Origin: Betaproteobacteria bacterium
Lineage (GTDB): Bacteria; Pseudomonadota; Gammaproteobacteria; Burkholderiales; Ga0077523
Assembly: GCA_016125475.1 (NCBI GenBank)
Contig: WGLR01000033.1
Coordinates: forward strand, 1-64,000
Direction: 5' to 3'
Length of the DNA: 64,000 nucleotides
Numbering within the stretch: position 1 is the stretch's first letter; each line of letters begins with the position of its first letter. The position numbers and the translations under genes were made by a program. The notes beneath the pieces are model-generated. The model made no database searches and was not told where the DNA came from. It was given only the letters and a program-made list of their open reading frames with translations. Below, piece by piece: positions 1-9,388 of this stretch.

Positions 1-655
1 CCACGATCCAGGCACGGCCTCCATGAAAGTTCCGCACGACCGTGTCTCCAGAGATTGAGTCGCTGCGAGTTTTCCACCCGCGCGTTGTTCGCGACTTGAC
101 GATTGTCAGAGCTTCACGCGGGACACCATTCGTGTGCCCGCCGGAGCCACGAGCCGACTGCATCGTAGACCTGCTGTCCGGCAGCGCACCCCCACGTGAG
201 GCGATTCGTTCAGCATGTTGCGCACGGATCATCCTTGGCCGCGTCTTCGAGACGGGTAAGTCACCCGATAGGTCGGGTGCACGAAGACCCATGAACCACG
301 GACGTTTCCCCCAGAACCAAAGGCGCCATTTCTCGCACAACGTCCCCGGCCGGATACCATCCGACTGCTCACTTCAGGCGCTTCTTTCAAGACTGTCCGC
401 AGTCTCTGTTACGTGCGGCACTGCCGGTGAGCACAAACGTGCATCCCCTGCCAGCACGTGGCGCCGGCTCTGGCTATCACCCCGGTACGTTGCGCGGAAG
501 CAGTGCCAGAAGAAAAATCGCCCACGAGAAAATCAGGATCGAATCGTCCCGGCGTATCCACTGTGGCCACGGCTCCGACGCGGGTCTGGAGTGCAGTCGC
601 CCCCTGTTCGGCGGATGGCTGACCGATCGGCTTCGTGGCCTCACTCAGCCGCTGG
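1..655. other. No recognisable gene
   Basis: All six frames are open in places, but the translations are rich in Arg, Pro and Ser, lack domain-like stretches and have no ribosome binding site near a start codon. I see no RNA gene, insertion sequence or clear promoter here. The right end runs into the decayed gene described next, so part of this stretch may be the more degraded 5' half of that gene. Confidence 0.5.
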
Positions 656-1055
656 ATGGTGTACGCCAACCGTCCGCACGCGACGTGCAAGACCAATATC
701 GAGAACAGCAGCGATTTCGCAACGATTGCCGACTTCGTGCCGGCCGTCACCTTCCGGAACCTGCCCGCCGGGAAGCCCGCATTTCTCAGGGGCCGTGCCA
801 CCCTGCGACCAGAGCCGATAGATCTGATGCCGTCCAGCCCGCCCGGACCCCGAGATATCCTCGGTCAACACGGGCACGACCTGGCGTTGTCGCGTGGTCT
901 GCACGACGCAAACCTTCGTCGGGCACTCGTCCCATCCGATCGGCTTCCGTTTCGTGAGTGCGGGAATCGTGGTCGGTCAACACCGGTTTCACGTAGCGCA
1001 ATCCCATTGGCGGACTGTACGGGGCGCTTCCACTGAAATCCCGTTCCAGGCCTGA
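656..1055 (+). pseudogene. Decayed gene for a probable secreted protein (remnant in two frames)
   Basis: Two coding-like pieces lie one after the other in different plus-strand frames. The first (about 686-790) reads TCKTNIENSSDFATIADFVP and then AVTFRNLPAGKPAFLRG. The second (about 830-1055, ending in TGA at 1053-1055) contains TGTTWRCRV and then GFRFVSAGIVVGQHRFHVAQ followed by SHWR. The order Cys-rich head, short beta-strands, then an F-x-F-V-x-x-G-x-x-x-G-x-H-x-x-x-V-Q-x-W-R pattern resembles the beta-sandwich tail of small secreted bacterial proteins of unknown function. A frameshift must lie between about 790 and 830, and no convincing start or signal peptide remains upstream. This is pattern recognition by eye; function is unknown and chance similarity is possible. 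Confidence 0.35.
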
Positions 1056-1087
1056 CGGGCTGCCGAACTGCCCGGATCTCGTCATTG

Positions 1088-3409
1088 TCACTCGATACCC
1101 AACCGCCTCCGGTCGGTCACATCGAGATCCTTCCTGTCATCGAACCGCGGCACCTCGAACGCCCGAACCGGAGGCACCGGACCCTCATGACGACGCACCC
1201 GCACGAGCGTGCTGTGGTGCGCCGGCGCCTGCGAAAGGCTGCTGGTCGGGCCGTTGGGGGTGAGCACGTTCGGGTTGCCGTGAACTTCCAGTGAGCCCGG
1301 CACACCGGGCTCCGCGGGGTCGTACCAGGCACCGGTGGGCAGCTGGATCACGCCCGGCATGACATCGACGCTCGGCACCGCCACCGCGAGGCAGCGACCA
1401 CGCTCGTTGAACAGCTCGACGATGTCGCCGTCCGCGATCCCGCGCGCCCTCGCGTCGTCAGGATGCATGAACGCGGGTTCCCGGTCGTTGCGCTTCGTGT
1501 CCCGGCTCACGCCGACGCCGTCCAGCTGGCTGTGCAGCCGCGAGGGAGGCTGGGACGAGACGAGGTGGAGCTGGTCCGCGTCGGCGGCATTGCCGAGCCA
1601 CTCGTGCGGCTCGATCCACGTCGGGTGCGACGGGGTGTCCGCGTAGCCGAACGAAGCAATGCGGTCCGAGTGGATCTCGATCTTTCCGGACGGGGTCTTC
1701 AGACGATGGGCGTCGGGGTCGGCGCGAAACTCGGAGAACAGGGTGTACTCGAAGGGCTCGTCCGGAAGCTCCACGTAGCCACGTTCCCAGAACTTCTCGA
1801 AGTCCGGCAACTCCACCTGCGCGTTGCGGGCCCGCGAGCGGAACTCCTCGTAGAGGCGGCGGATCCAGCCCATTTCATCGAGGCCTTCGGTGAAGGGCTC
1901 GAGTGTCCCCATGCGCGCGGCCAGTGCCCGGAAGATCTCGAATTCGGGTTTCGCCTCTCCCACGGGAGAAATCTGCTTCTTCATCGCGACCACGAAGCGG
2001 TCGGTGGGTGACCCGCTGATATCGTTGCGCTCGAGCGTGGTGCAGGCGGGGAGCACGATGTCGGCCTGCTTCGCCATGGCCGTCCACCAGATCTCGTTGA
2101 CGATGATCGTCTCGGGCATCTTGAACGCCCGGAGCAGCCGGTTGAGATCCTGATGATGGTGCATCGGATTGCCGCCCGCCCACCAGACGATCCGCGCATG
2201 CGGATAGCGGATCGTTTCGCCGTTGAACGGAATCTCGGCGCCGGGCGACCGGAGCATGTCCGCAGCGCGCGCGACCGGAATGCGGCGCCCGAGGGGATTC
2301 CGGCCGGCGGACATCGAGGGTGATGACACGTGGGGGCGTGGCTCGCCACGGTTGCCCATCGAGCCGTAGCCGAACCCGACGCCGCGACCGGGCAGCCCGA
2401 CCTGCCCGAGCATGGCGGCCAGTGCGATCATCGCCCAGAGCGGCTGCTCGCCGGCGTCCTGTCGCTGAAGGGACCAGCTGCCCGTGAGGAACGTCCGCGA
2501 CCGGGCCGTGTCGCGGGCGAGCGTCCTGATCCGGTCTGCATCCACGCCCGTGATCTGCGCCGCCCAGTCGGCGCTCTTCGGACAGGCGTCATCGCGGCCT
2601 GTCACGTAGGCTTCAAAATGCTCGTAGCCGTGGGTGTACCGTTCCAGGAACGCGCGGTCGACCGACCCCTCCTCGACGAGCGTGTGCGCGATGCCGAGCA
2701 TCAGTGCCGTATCGGTGCCCGGCCGCAACGGCAGCCAGTCGCATCCCTGCGAGACCTCCCTGACCGGCCCGACGCTCAGCATCCTGATGCCGCGCTGCCG
2801 CGCTTCCCCGATCCAGCCTGCCGTCGCGTGTCGGCCCAGTCCGCCCGCAGCGATCTTCGCGTTGTGCAGATTGATGCCGCCGAAGAAGACGATCAGCTCG
2901 GCGTTCGCGAGGATGGCCGGCCACGTCGTGGACACGCCACCGAACAGGATCCGATTGTCGCCCGTCACGTGCGGACAGATGATCTGTCCGGCTGCGTAGG
3001 AATAGGTCTGCACCTGGTCGACGAATCCGCCGATCGTGTTCAGAAACCGCTTGAGCTGCGTCGACGCGTGATGAAAGCGGCCGGCCGAGCCCCAGCCGTA
3101 CGAACCCGCGAAGATCGCCTCGTTGCCATGTTGCGTCGTGACCCTGCGCAACTCGGCCTCGATCAACGAAAGGGCGGTGTCCCACGAGACCTCCACGTAG
3201 GAGTCCCCACCACGCCGCTCGCGGTCGCCGTCCAGCCAGCCACGGCGCACGGCAGGCGCCCTGACGCGATGCGGTGCGTGCACGGCTTCCGGCATGCCCC
3301 GGATGAGATCGGAAGGAAAGGCATCCCGTTCGAAGGGCCCGACACCGACAAGGCGGTCGTCCTCGACCCGCGCGCGAAACATGCCCCAGTGGGCTCCGTT
3401 CAGATCCAT
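1088..3409 (-). CDS. Molybdopterin-dependent oxidoreductase, BisC/TorA (DMSO reductase) family
   Basis: The 773-residue protein has the layout of cytoplasmic biotin sulfoxide reductase-like enzymes. It begins with an HWG motif (residues 7-9), has no Tat signal and no N-terminal Cys cluster for an iron-sulfur centre, and carries the family stretch GSYGWGSAGRFHH at 102-114, where Ser108 should be the molybdenum ligand. The last 120 residues match the dinucleotide-binding domain that closes over bis-MGD cofactor. Family members reduce S-oxides or N-oxides (biotin or methionine sulfoxide, TMAO). Length fits BisC (about 740-780). The ATG has a strong GGGAGGGG site upstream. No chaperone or membrane-anchor gene is adjacent, which favours a soluble repair or scavenging enzyme. 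Exact substrate cannot be told from sequence. Confidence 0.93.
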   Translation of the reverse strand: MDLNGAHWGMFRARVEDDRLVGVGPFERDAFPSDLIRGMPEAVHAPHRVRAPAVRRGWLDGDRERRGGDSYVEVSWDTALSLIEAELRRVTTQHGNEAIFAGSYGWGSAGRFHHASTQLKRFLNTIGGFVDQVQTYSYAAGQIICPHVTGDNRILFGGVSTTWPAILANAELIVFFGGINLHNAKIAAGGLGRHATAGWIGEARQRGIRMLSVGPVREVSQGCDWLPLRPGTDTALMLGIAHTLVEEGSVDRAFLERYTHGYEHFEAYVTGRDDACPKSADWAAQITGVDADRIRTLARDTARSRTFLTGSWSLQRQDAGEQPLWAMIALAAMLGQVGLPGRGVGFGYGSMGNRGEPRPHVSSPSMSAGRNPLGRRIPVARAADMLRSPGAEIPFNGETIRYPHARIVWWAGGNPMHHHQDLNRLLRAFKMPETIIVNEIWWTAMAKQADIVLPACTTLERNDISGSPTDRFVVAMKKQISPVGEAKPEFEIFRALAARMGTLEPFTEGLDEMGWIRRLYEEFRSRARNAQVELPDFEKFWERGYVELPDEPFEYTLFSEFRADPDAHRLKTPSGKIEIHSDRIASFGYADTPSHPTWIEPHEWLGNAADADQLHLVSSQPPSRLHSQLDGVGVSRDTKRNDREPAFMHPDDARARGIADGDIVELFNERGRCLAVAVPSVDVMPGVIQLPTGAWYDPAEPGVPGSLEVHGNPNVLTPNGPTSSLSQAPAHHSTLVRVRRHEGPVPPVRAFEVPRFDDRKDLDVTDRRRLGIE

Positions 3410-3679
3410 GACAATCGCCCCTCCCTGCTGCTGGCGTTCAGGATAACGCGCGCGAGCGCCGCGGCACCAGGCATCCGGTCGACCGAGAAACCCGCGGACG
3501 GCCCGCGCAGGCGATCCGTGTCCCGAGGCGCCGCGGCCGTCCGACTGGTGGATGGCTCACGTCTACACTATGTCTTCACAGGCAACTCCGGCCGTGCGGA
3601 CGATGTCTGTCATCGGTGACGCGGCCTTCGTGCACCAGCGACCGCGACGCAACCTCCCACACAGCGATCGAACCCGACC

Positions 3680-5122
3680 ATGACCTTCACTTCAGCACTT
3701 TCCGGAAGAGACCTCCTGGACGGCGCGGCCACCTCCATCGCCACGTTGCTCGCGCACTGGATGGAGCGCGCTCTCGGCACCGACGTGAACACCACGATCG
3801 TCGGCTCGCTCACGTGGGCGGACCTCTGCGTCATGCTGTGTCTCGCGCTGATGGTCCTCTTCGTGAATCTGGTCGCCTACGCGTTCGTGCGCCACAAGCT
3901 CCGGGAAGCCGCGAGCAAGGCCCAGGGCCCGACGCTGCAGCACCACGTCTTCGGTGCGATCGACAAGCCGCTGTACGTGCTCATCTGGATCTTCGGCGTC
4001 TACCTGGTCGCGACCCCTCTCATGATGAAGGCGGCCCCGAGCGAAGGGCTGCAGATCCTTCGCAGCGTGTTCAGCCGGGCGTTCGACCTCGGTGCATTCG
4101 CGATTCTCTTCTGGCTGTTCTTCCGGTTCACGCACGTGCTCGAGGCGCAGCTCTCGATCTGGACGTCGCGCTCGAGCAGCAAGCTGGACGACCTGTTCGT
4201 CCCGCTCGTGGGAAAGAGCCTGCGCACGATCGTGCCGGTCGTCGGGATCATCTTCGCGCTGCCCATCCTGGGTCTGCCGCCGGAGTACGCGAGCGTCCTC
4301 GGCAAGGGCACGAGCATCCTGCTCATCGTGGCCGTCGCGATCATCCTCTTCCAGGGGGTGAAGCTCGTCGAAAAGGCCGTGCTCGCGGAATACGACATCA
4401 CGGCCGCCGATAACCTGCGCGCCCGCAAGGTCTACACGCAGATCCACGTGCTCAGCAAGCTGCTCTACGCGATCGTCAGCATCTTCACCGTCGCGTCGGT
4501 GCTCATGCTCTTTCCGGAGGTGCGGCAGTTCGGGACGAGCATCCTCGCGTCGGCGGGCGTGGTCGGCATCATCCTGGGCTTCGCCGCGCAGAAGACCATC
4601 GCGAACCTCTTCGCGGGATTCCAGCTCGCGATGACCCAGCCCATCCGCCTGGACGACGTGGTCATCGTCGAGAACGAGTGGGGTCGGGTCGAGGAGATCA
4701 CGCTCACGTACGTGGTCATCCGCATCTGGGACGATCGCCGGCTGGTCGTGCCACTCAGCTACTTCATCGAGAAGCCGTTCCAGAACTGGACGCGCGTGTC
4801 GGCGGAACTGCTGGGCTCGGTGTTCGTGTGGGTCGACTACACGCTGCCGGTCAGCGAACTGCGCAAGGCGCTCAAGGAGATCATCGAGCCGAATCCGCTC
4901 TGGGACAGGCGCTTCTGGAACCTGCAGGTCACGGATTCCACGGACAGGGCCATGCAGCTGCGCGTGCTCGCCACGTCCGCGGACTCGTCGAAGGGATGGG
5001 ATCTGCGCTGCGACATCCGCGAGAAGCTCATCGCCTACATCCAGACGCACCACCCGGGCAGCCTGCCGCAGTTCCGCGCACAGGTGGACAGCGAACGACC
5101 GGACCGGCCGGTCACCCCTTGA
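3680..5122 (+). CDS. MscS-family mechanosensitive ion channel
   Basis: This 480-residue inner-membrane protein has about five hydrophobic segments over its first 310 residues. The family signature follows: a Gly/Ala-rich pore helix (ILASAGVVGIILGFAAQKT), then the beta-domain LDDVVIVENEWGRVEEITL with the WGRVEEI motif typical of MscS relatives. The C-terminal 150 residues form the cytoplasmic vestibule. It is longer than E. coli MscS (286) because of additional N-terminal membrane helices, like many larger MscS-like proteins. Such channels release solutes on hypo-osmotic shock. It is a single gene divergent from the molybdoenzyme gene. The ATG at 3680 follows the last upstream stop; no strong Shine-Dalgarno is visible. 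Confidence 0.95.
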   Translation: MTFTSALSGRDLLDGAATSIATLLAHWMERALGTDVNTTIVGSLTWADLCVMLCLALMVLFVNLVAYAFVRHKLREAASKAQGPTLQHHVFGAIDKPLYVLIWIFGVYLVATPLMMKAAPSEGLQILRSVFSRAFDLGAFAILFWLFFRFTHVLEAQLSIWTSRSSSKLDDLFVPLVGKSLRTIVPVVGIIFALPILGLPPEYASVLGKGTSILLIVAVAIILFQGVKLVEKAVLAEYDITAADNLRARKVYTQIHVLSKLLYAIVSIFTVASVLMLFPEVRQFGTSILASAGVVGIILGFAAQKTIANLFAGFQLAMTQPIRLDDVVIVENEWGRVEEITLTYVVIRIWDDRRLVVPLSYFIEKPFQNWTRVSAELLGSVFVWVDYTLPVSELRKALKEIIEPNPLWDRRFWNLQVTDSTDRAMQLRVLATSADSSKGWDLRCDIREKLIAYIQTHHPGSLPQFRAQVDSERPDRPVTP

Positions 5123-5166
5123 AGGCTCCGCGCGGAACCCGCCCGGCCGCCGTTCGTCGCGCGTCA

Positions 5167-5183
5167 GCCCCGTAAGACGGGGC
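5167..5183. terminator. Short GC hairpin between convergent genes
   Basis: A 6-bp stem GCCCCG/CGGGGC with a 5-nt loop sits between the mscS-like stop and the convergent small gene. It could act as a transcription stop for both strands, but there is no U-tract on either side, so only the position and symmetry support it. Confidence 0.3.
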
Positions 5184-5210
5184 CGCGGCCGTCAGGGGCC
5201 GCAGGCGGCG

Positions 5211-5420
5211 TCAGGTACCTTCGACCTGGTCCGCTCCGATGCCCACGACGTCGTCCTCGTCGAAGACGTCGTTTCTCGATCCGTCCCCGATGCCGCTGAT
5301 CATCGCGGCGAGGCTTTCGCTGCGCTTGACGAAGTATTCGGCGCTGACCGGGTCGTAAAAGGTCTGGCCGACGGTGATGTCGCGAAACTTGACACGAAGA
5401 AGCCTGGGTTCAGTTGCCAT
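5211..5420 (-). CDS. Small conserved hypothetical protein (69 aa)
   Basis: An acidic 69-residue protein beginning MATEPRLLRVKFRDITVGQ and containing TFYDPVSAEYFVKRSESLA then an Asp-rich tail DEDDVVGIG. Similar small proteins of unknown function with the VKFRDxxVGxTFYDPxSxEYFVK pattern occur in Burkholderiales-type genomes, as far as I recall. The reading frame stays open upstream to 5522, but the extra residues look non-coding and the ATG at 5420 fits the conserved start. It has no signal peptide or membrane segment. It converges on the MscS-like gene; no functional context is evident. Confidence 0.6.
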   Translation of the reverse strand: MATEPRLLRVKFRDITVGQTFYDPVSAEYFVKRSESLAAMISGIGDGSRNDVFDEDDVVGIGADQVEGT

Positions 5421-5710
5421 GCAGATCAATGAAAAAACAAGAGTATGGGGAGTGACCACGAGAAGACACGGGGAGTTCGCGAACGGATCCCCCTCACCGC
5501 GACATCCCGCGGAATCTGCCATCTTCGGCGCCGGAACTCAACTGCCCGTGCAGTCCCGCGCCGGTCGATCGTCGAGGCGCGGGCGTTCGCGTCGCCCGCC
5601 GGAAGCTCCGTGACGCCCCTGCCGGTTCGCCCGCCGCCGGCACGAAGGACCACCGGCGAGGCGAACCGCGGTACCCTCGCCAGTCAGTTTCGTCCCGAGG
5701 TGCAGCCACC

Positions 5711-6694
5711 ATGAAAACCGCAGAACTCACCGCAATCGGTCCCGCCGAGCAGGTCGTGCGCTGTGTCGACGCCCCCGACCCCGGGGCGCCGGGTCCCGGC
5801 GAGGTACTCGTCGACATCGTCGCATGTTCGATCAACCCCGCCGACATCCTCATGATCGAAGGCAATTACGCGACCCGTCCGACCCCGCCGTGCGCGCTCG
5901 GCATCGAGGGCACGGGAACCGTCGCGGCCATCGGCGCCGGGGTCACGACCCTGAAGGTGGGGGACAAGGTCATGAGTCTCGGCCGGACCAACTGGACCCA
6001 GCGGATCCGCGGCAGCGCCGAGGCGTTCGCCCGCCTGCCCGAACAGGTCGATCTCGAGCAGGCCGCGATGCTGAAGGTCAATGTCGCGACCGCCTGGCTC
6101 ATGCTGAAGAACTATGTCGACCTGAAGGCGGGAGACTGGGTGATCCAGGATTCCGCCAATTCCGGTGTCGGCGTGGACCTGATCCGGCTGGCCCGTGCCG
6201 AGGGCTGGCGCACGGTCAACGTCGTTCGCCGGGCCGAACTCGTGGAGCCGCTCCAGGCGCTCGGCGCGGACGTCGTCGTGGTGGACGGCCCCGACCTGGC
6301 CAGCCGCGTCGCCGCCAGCACGGGAGGCGCCGCGATCCGTCTCGGCATCGACGCGGTCGCCGGCGCAGCCGTCGGGCGACTTGCGGCGTGCGTCGCGGAA
6401 GGTGGCACCGTGGTGAACTACGGGATGCTGTCCGGCGAGCCGTGTCAGGTGGACGCGTTCCAGTTCGTGTTCCGCGACATCCGGCTGGTCGGCTTCTGGC
6501 TCGCCAAGCTCATGCGTGGCATGTCATTCCCCGAGATCCAGGACCTGTACGCGGGGCTCGCGTCCCGGCTGCTCGACGGCACGATCCACGTGGGCGTCGA
6601 AGCCACCTACCCGCTCGTCCGCATTCCGGAAGCCATGGCACACGCCAAGCGGGAAGGCCGCAACGGCAAGGTTCTGCTGCGCCCGAACGACTGA
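5711..6694 (+). CDS. MDR-superfamily reductase, 2-enoyl thioester reductase (MECR/ETR)-like
   Basis: The 327-residue protein is a zinc-free medium-chain dehydrogenase/reductase. The GroES-like half (1-115) has SINPADILMIEGNYATRP and GIEGTGTV. The nucleotide-binding half has NSGVGVDLIRLARAEGWRTV (about 149-168), close to the NSGVG motif of trans-2-enoyl-CoA/ACP reductases of the MECR type, which use NADPH. The absence of the zinc-binding Cys/His set of alcohol dehydrogenases also fits. Quinone oxidoreductase of the same superfamily is the main alternative. The start ATG lies at 5711; the upstream 290 bp hold no other gene. It stands alone and converges with the exonuclease gene. Confidence 0.85.
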   Translation: MKTAELTAIGPAEQVVRCVDAPDPGAPGPGEVLVDIVACSINPADILMIEGNYATRPTPPCALGIEGTGTVAAIGAGVTTLKVGDKVMSLGRTNWTQRIRGSAEAFARLPEQVDLEQAAMLKVNVATAWLMLKNYVDLKAGDWVIQDSANSGVGVDLIRLARAEGWRTVNVVRRAELVEPLQALGADVVVVDGPDLASRVAASTGGAAIRLGIDAVAGAAVGRLAACVAEGGTVVNYGMLSGEPCQVDAFQFVFRDIRLVGFWLAKLMRGMSFPEIQDLYAGLASRLLDGTIHVGVEATYPLVRIPEAMAHAKREGRNGKVLLRPND

Positions 6695-6709
6695 ACGGGT
6701 CCGGACCCG

Positions 6710-6732
6710 GCCGGGCGCACGCGGCGCCCGGC
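6710..6732. terminator. Strong GC hairpin between convergent genes
   Basis: A perfect 9-bp inverted repeat GCCGGGCGC/GCGCCCGGC with a 5-nt loop sits midway between the enoyl reductase-like stop and the exonuclease stop. It is placed to end transcription from both sides. A U-tract is lacking, so it may rely on Rho or simply protect 3' ends. Confidence 0.5.
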
Positions 6733-6749
6733 GGACTTGCCCTCCCCTG

Positions 6750-7493
6750 CTACGCCCACAGTTCGCCGACCGGTGTCGTCGGCGAGAACCTGTGGGCGAT
6801 CTGGGCCTGGAGCAGTTCGCCCGTCGCGAGGGCATCCGTGACGGCGTGGTGCAGGCGATAGCGCGGCAAGCCGTACCGCTGCCGGCTCGGACTGAGCCGT
6901 ATGGAAACCGGGGTTTCCCTCCTGGGCCACAGGCGCCGCCAGAGCGATGCCGGACGATTCCGGTAGAGACGCCCTTCCAGCTGCATGGTGTCGATAACGG
7001 GGAACTCGATCCCCTCGTTTATCCGGTGCACGAGGGCCGCGCCGAGAAACAGACGTTCGATCTCACGGCAGTGCACCACCATGACGTGGCGGGCCATGAG
7101 ATCGAGAATGTCGCCTAACACCTCGACCAGATCAGGAGCCCTGTCGAGCTGGGAGTGGGTGATCCCGTGAATGGTGATCGAGTCCTCGCTCAGCGGCACG
7201 CGCGGCTTGACGAGCCAGTGACGCGCCGCACTCGCGCGCACCCGGTCGAGCGTCATCGGGACCAGTCCGACGCTCACGATTGCGTCCACGGCCGGATTCA
7301 GGCCGGTCGTCTCGACATCCAGCGCAAGGAGCGGCACGTCCCGGATGGGCGTGTCACCCGACACGATCCCCGCCGAGTAGAAGCTGCGCAGTCGCTCGTC
7401 CCGGGCGGCCCGGGCGAGTTCCGCGAACCTCCTCGGCCAGTCGGGCGAAGTGTCGGTTCCCCGTTTGTCGTACAACAGGCCGGCGTGCAGCAT
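6750..7493 (-). CDS. DnaQ-like 3'-5' exonuclease (DEDDh)
   Basis: A 247-residue exonuclease-fold protein. ExoI is LLALDVETTGL (Asp59 and Glu61 as metal ligands). The ExoIII motif of the DEDDh type is LHHAVTDALATGELL near the C-terminus (His and Asp separated by four residues). There is no polymerase or helicase domain. The N-terminal 50 residues are an Arg-rich helical extension. The ATG at 7493 lies 14 nt after the stop of the CNBD/CBS/DUF294 gene, so both are almost surely in one transcript with the BCCT transporter. Exonucleases of this type next to CBS/DUF294 proteins are a recurrent proteobacterial arrangement, usually beside a sodium/solute symporter. Target nucleic acid is unknown. Confidence 0.9.
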   Translation of the reverse strand: MLHAGLLYDKRGTDTSPDWPRRFAELARAARDERLRSFYSAGIVSGDTPIRDVPLLALDVETTGLNPAVDAIVSVGLVPMTLDRVRASAARHWLVKPRVPLSEDSITIHGITHSQLDRAPDLVEVLGDILDLMARHVMVVHCREIERLFLGAALVHRINEGIEFPVIDTMQLEGRLYRNRPASLWRRLWPRRETPVSIRLSPSRQRYGLPRYRLHHAVTDALATGELLQAQIAHRFSPTTPVGELWA

Positions 7494-7507
7494 GGACGTC
7501 GTCCCGG

Positions 7508-9388
7508 TCAGCCGATCGCTCTGGCGGACTGGTAGCGATACTTGAGAAAGTCCTGGGCGTGGCTCAGCACGGTGAACGCCTCGCGCAGGCTCTTCCGCTC
7601 GAACTCGGAGAGGCGCTCGGGCTCGATGCTGTTGTCCGGCTCGCGCCCCGCCTTGAGGTCCTCCACCTGATTGCGCAGCCGGACCCACGCGATGAACTCC
7701 AGCGCGTCCAGCAGGTCGGCCCCCCGCCCGGGCGGCAGGACCTTCGCGCGCATCACCTCGACGAGCCGCTCGTAGGAATTGAGCGCCTCGGACCCCACCG
7801 CGAGCGCGTGGACGCGAATGAGGTCCGTGAGCGGGGCCGTCCCGCGTCGCTTGAGATTGATCGCGGCGCTGTGACGGCCATCGGCTTCGAGCACGAAATC
7901 CTTGAAGAACCCCAGCGGTGGCGTGCGCAGCAGCGCGTTGCGCGCCATGCTGGCGAGGAACCGCGGATGCTGGCGCGCATTGCGTGCGAACCTGCGGCGC
8001 AACCCTTCCGCCCACTCGGTGCGGCCGTATACGCCGTCCAGGTCGAAGAAGATGTTGCTGTCCAGCAGACCTTCCGGCGTCGGGTGCTCGATCCAGGTAT
8101 CGAAATACCCTTCCCAGACCTTCAGCGGCTGGCGCCACTTCCGGTTGGTCGCCATCACGCCGCCAGTGCAGTAGGTGTAGCCGCAGCGCGCGAGGCCGTC
8201 CGACACGAACTTCGCGAGCTGCTCGAAGTACTCGTCGTGCCGCCCGGGATCGAAGCGGTTGTCGAGAACGAGCGCATTGTCCTGGTCGGTCACCACGCTC
8301 TGCTCCTGCCGGCCCATCGACCCGAGTGCCAGGAAACAGTAGGGCAGCGGCGGCGCCCCGAACTGCTGTTCGGCCAGTTCCAGCAGTCGCTGCTTGAAGG
8401 CTCGCCCTATCGCGGACATCGCGCTGCCGACGATGCGGGCACTGGTGTCCCCGCCGGCCATGCGCACGAAACTCGCGCGCGCCTCCGGCGCAAGCGCGGC
8501 GAGTTCGTCGACGGTCTGGGCGCGGTAGATCCGGCTGACGACGAAGAGACTGTTGTGGGATTCGTGGCGAATGATGTCGGACAGCGCGATCACGCCGATC
8601 GGCCGCTGCTGGTGCAGCACCGGGAGGTGGTGGACATTGTTGTGGAGCATCACGAGCATTGCCTCGAACACGAGCCGGCTGTGCTCGATGGTCACCACCT
8701 GCGTCGTCGCGATCGTCACCGCCGGCGTTTCGAGCGGCAGGCCCTTCGCCACGAGACGGGTACGCAGGTCACGGTCGGTGACGATCCCGGCGAGCGTCAC
8801 CGCGGCATCCGTGTCACCGGACCCGCTCACGAGCAGGAGTGAAGACACCCCGGCCTCGGTCATGCAGCGTGCGGCCTCCAGCGACGAAGCGCTGTCCGGC
8901 AGCGTGACCGGTTCACGCTGAACGAGGCTCTCGACCGTGGCCGAAAGCAGGTCGTTCCCCGCCTGCTGGCGCGAAACCACTTTCTGCAGCCGGGAGCGGT
9001 CTTCGATCTCCACCTGATCGGCAAAGGTCTCGTTTCGCTCGAACAGCTCCGTAAAGACCGGCTCCGGTACGAGGTAGAGCAGCGTGTCCTCGCTCGCCCG
9101 GGCGGGGAAGCGGACCTTCTTCCGGTGCAGCAGTCCGAACTCGCCGAAGTAGTCCCCTTCGGTCAGCCGGTTGTACAGCGTGCCGTCGCGCCGGAACACC
9201 TCCACGACCCCGCTGCGCACGATGTGCCAAAACAGGGCGTCCTGACCGAAGTCGACGATCGGGGACCCGGCCTTGTAGTAGCGCACGTCGATCGAGCCGC
9301 CGATGTGCTCGAGCGCCCCCTCGTCCAGGTCCCGGAACGGCGGGTACCTGCGCAGGAAGTCGACGATCTCCTGCTGTTCGTCCTGCAT
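7508..9388 (-). CDS. Cyclic-nucleotide-binding / tandem CBS / DUF294 nucleotidyltransferase protein
   Basis: The 626-residue cytoplasmic protein has four parts: a cNMP-binding domain (about 10-140, with GDYFGEFGLL); two CBS domains (about 150-280, containing GIVTDRDLRTR and PIGVIALSDII); a DUF294 nucleotidyltransferase-like domain with GSMGRQE at 356-362 and the metal-binding pair Asp368/Asp370; and a helical DUF294 C-terminal domain to 626. The GlnD-like GSxGRxE-DxD motif is intact, so nucleotidyl transfer to a protein is plausible. The start codon follows the stop of the transporter gene directly, with its ribosome site inside that gene, indicating translational coupling. Family members are thought to regulate a neighbouring transporter; here cAMP or adenosine nucleotides would be the signal. 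The regulatory target is inference. Confidence 0.92.
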   Translation of the reverse strand: MQDEQQEIVDFLRRYPPFRDLDEGALEHIGGSIDVRYYKAGSPIVDFGQDALFWHIVRSGVVEVFRRDGTLYNRLTEGDYFGEFGLLHRKKVRFPARASEDTLLYLVPEPVFTELFERNETFADQVEIEDRSRLQKVVSRQQAGNDLLSATVESLVQREPVTLPDSASSLEAARCMTEAGVSSLLLVSGSGDTDAAVTLAGIVTDRDLRTRLVAKGLPLETPAVTIATTQVVTIEHSRLVFEAMLVMLHNNVHHLPVLHQQRPIGVIALSDIIRHESHNSLFVVSRIYRAQTVDELAALAPEARASFVRMAGGDTSARIVGSAMSAIGRAFKQRLLELAEQQFGAPPLPYCFLALGSMGRQEQSVVTDQDNALVLDNRFDPGRHDEYFEQLAKFVSDGLARCGYTYCTGGVMATNRKWRQPLKVWEGYFDTWIEHPTPEGLLDSNIFFDLDGVYGRTEWAEGLRRRFARNARQHPRFLASMARNALLRTPPLGFFKDFVLEADGRHSAAINLKRRGTAPLTDLIRVHALAVGSEALNSYERLVEVMRAKVLPPGRGADLLDALEFIAWVRLRNQVEDLKAGREPDNSIEPERLSEFERKSLREAFTVLSHAQDFLKYRYQSARAIG

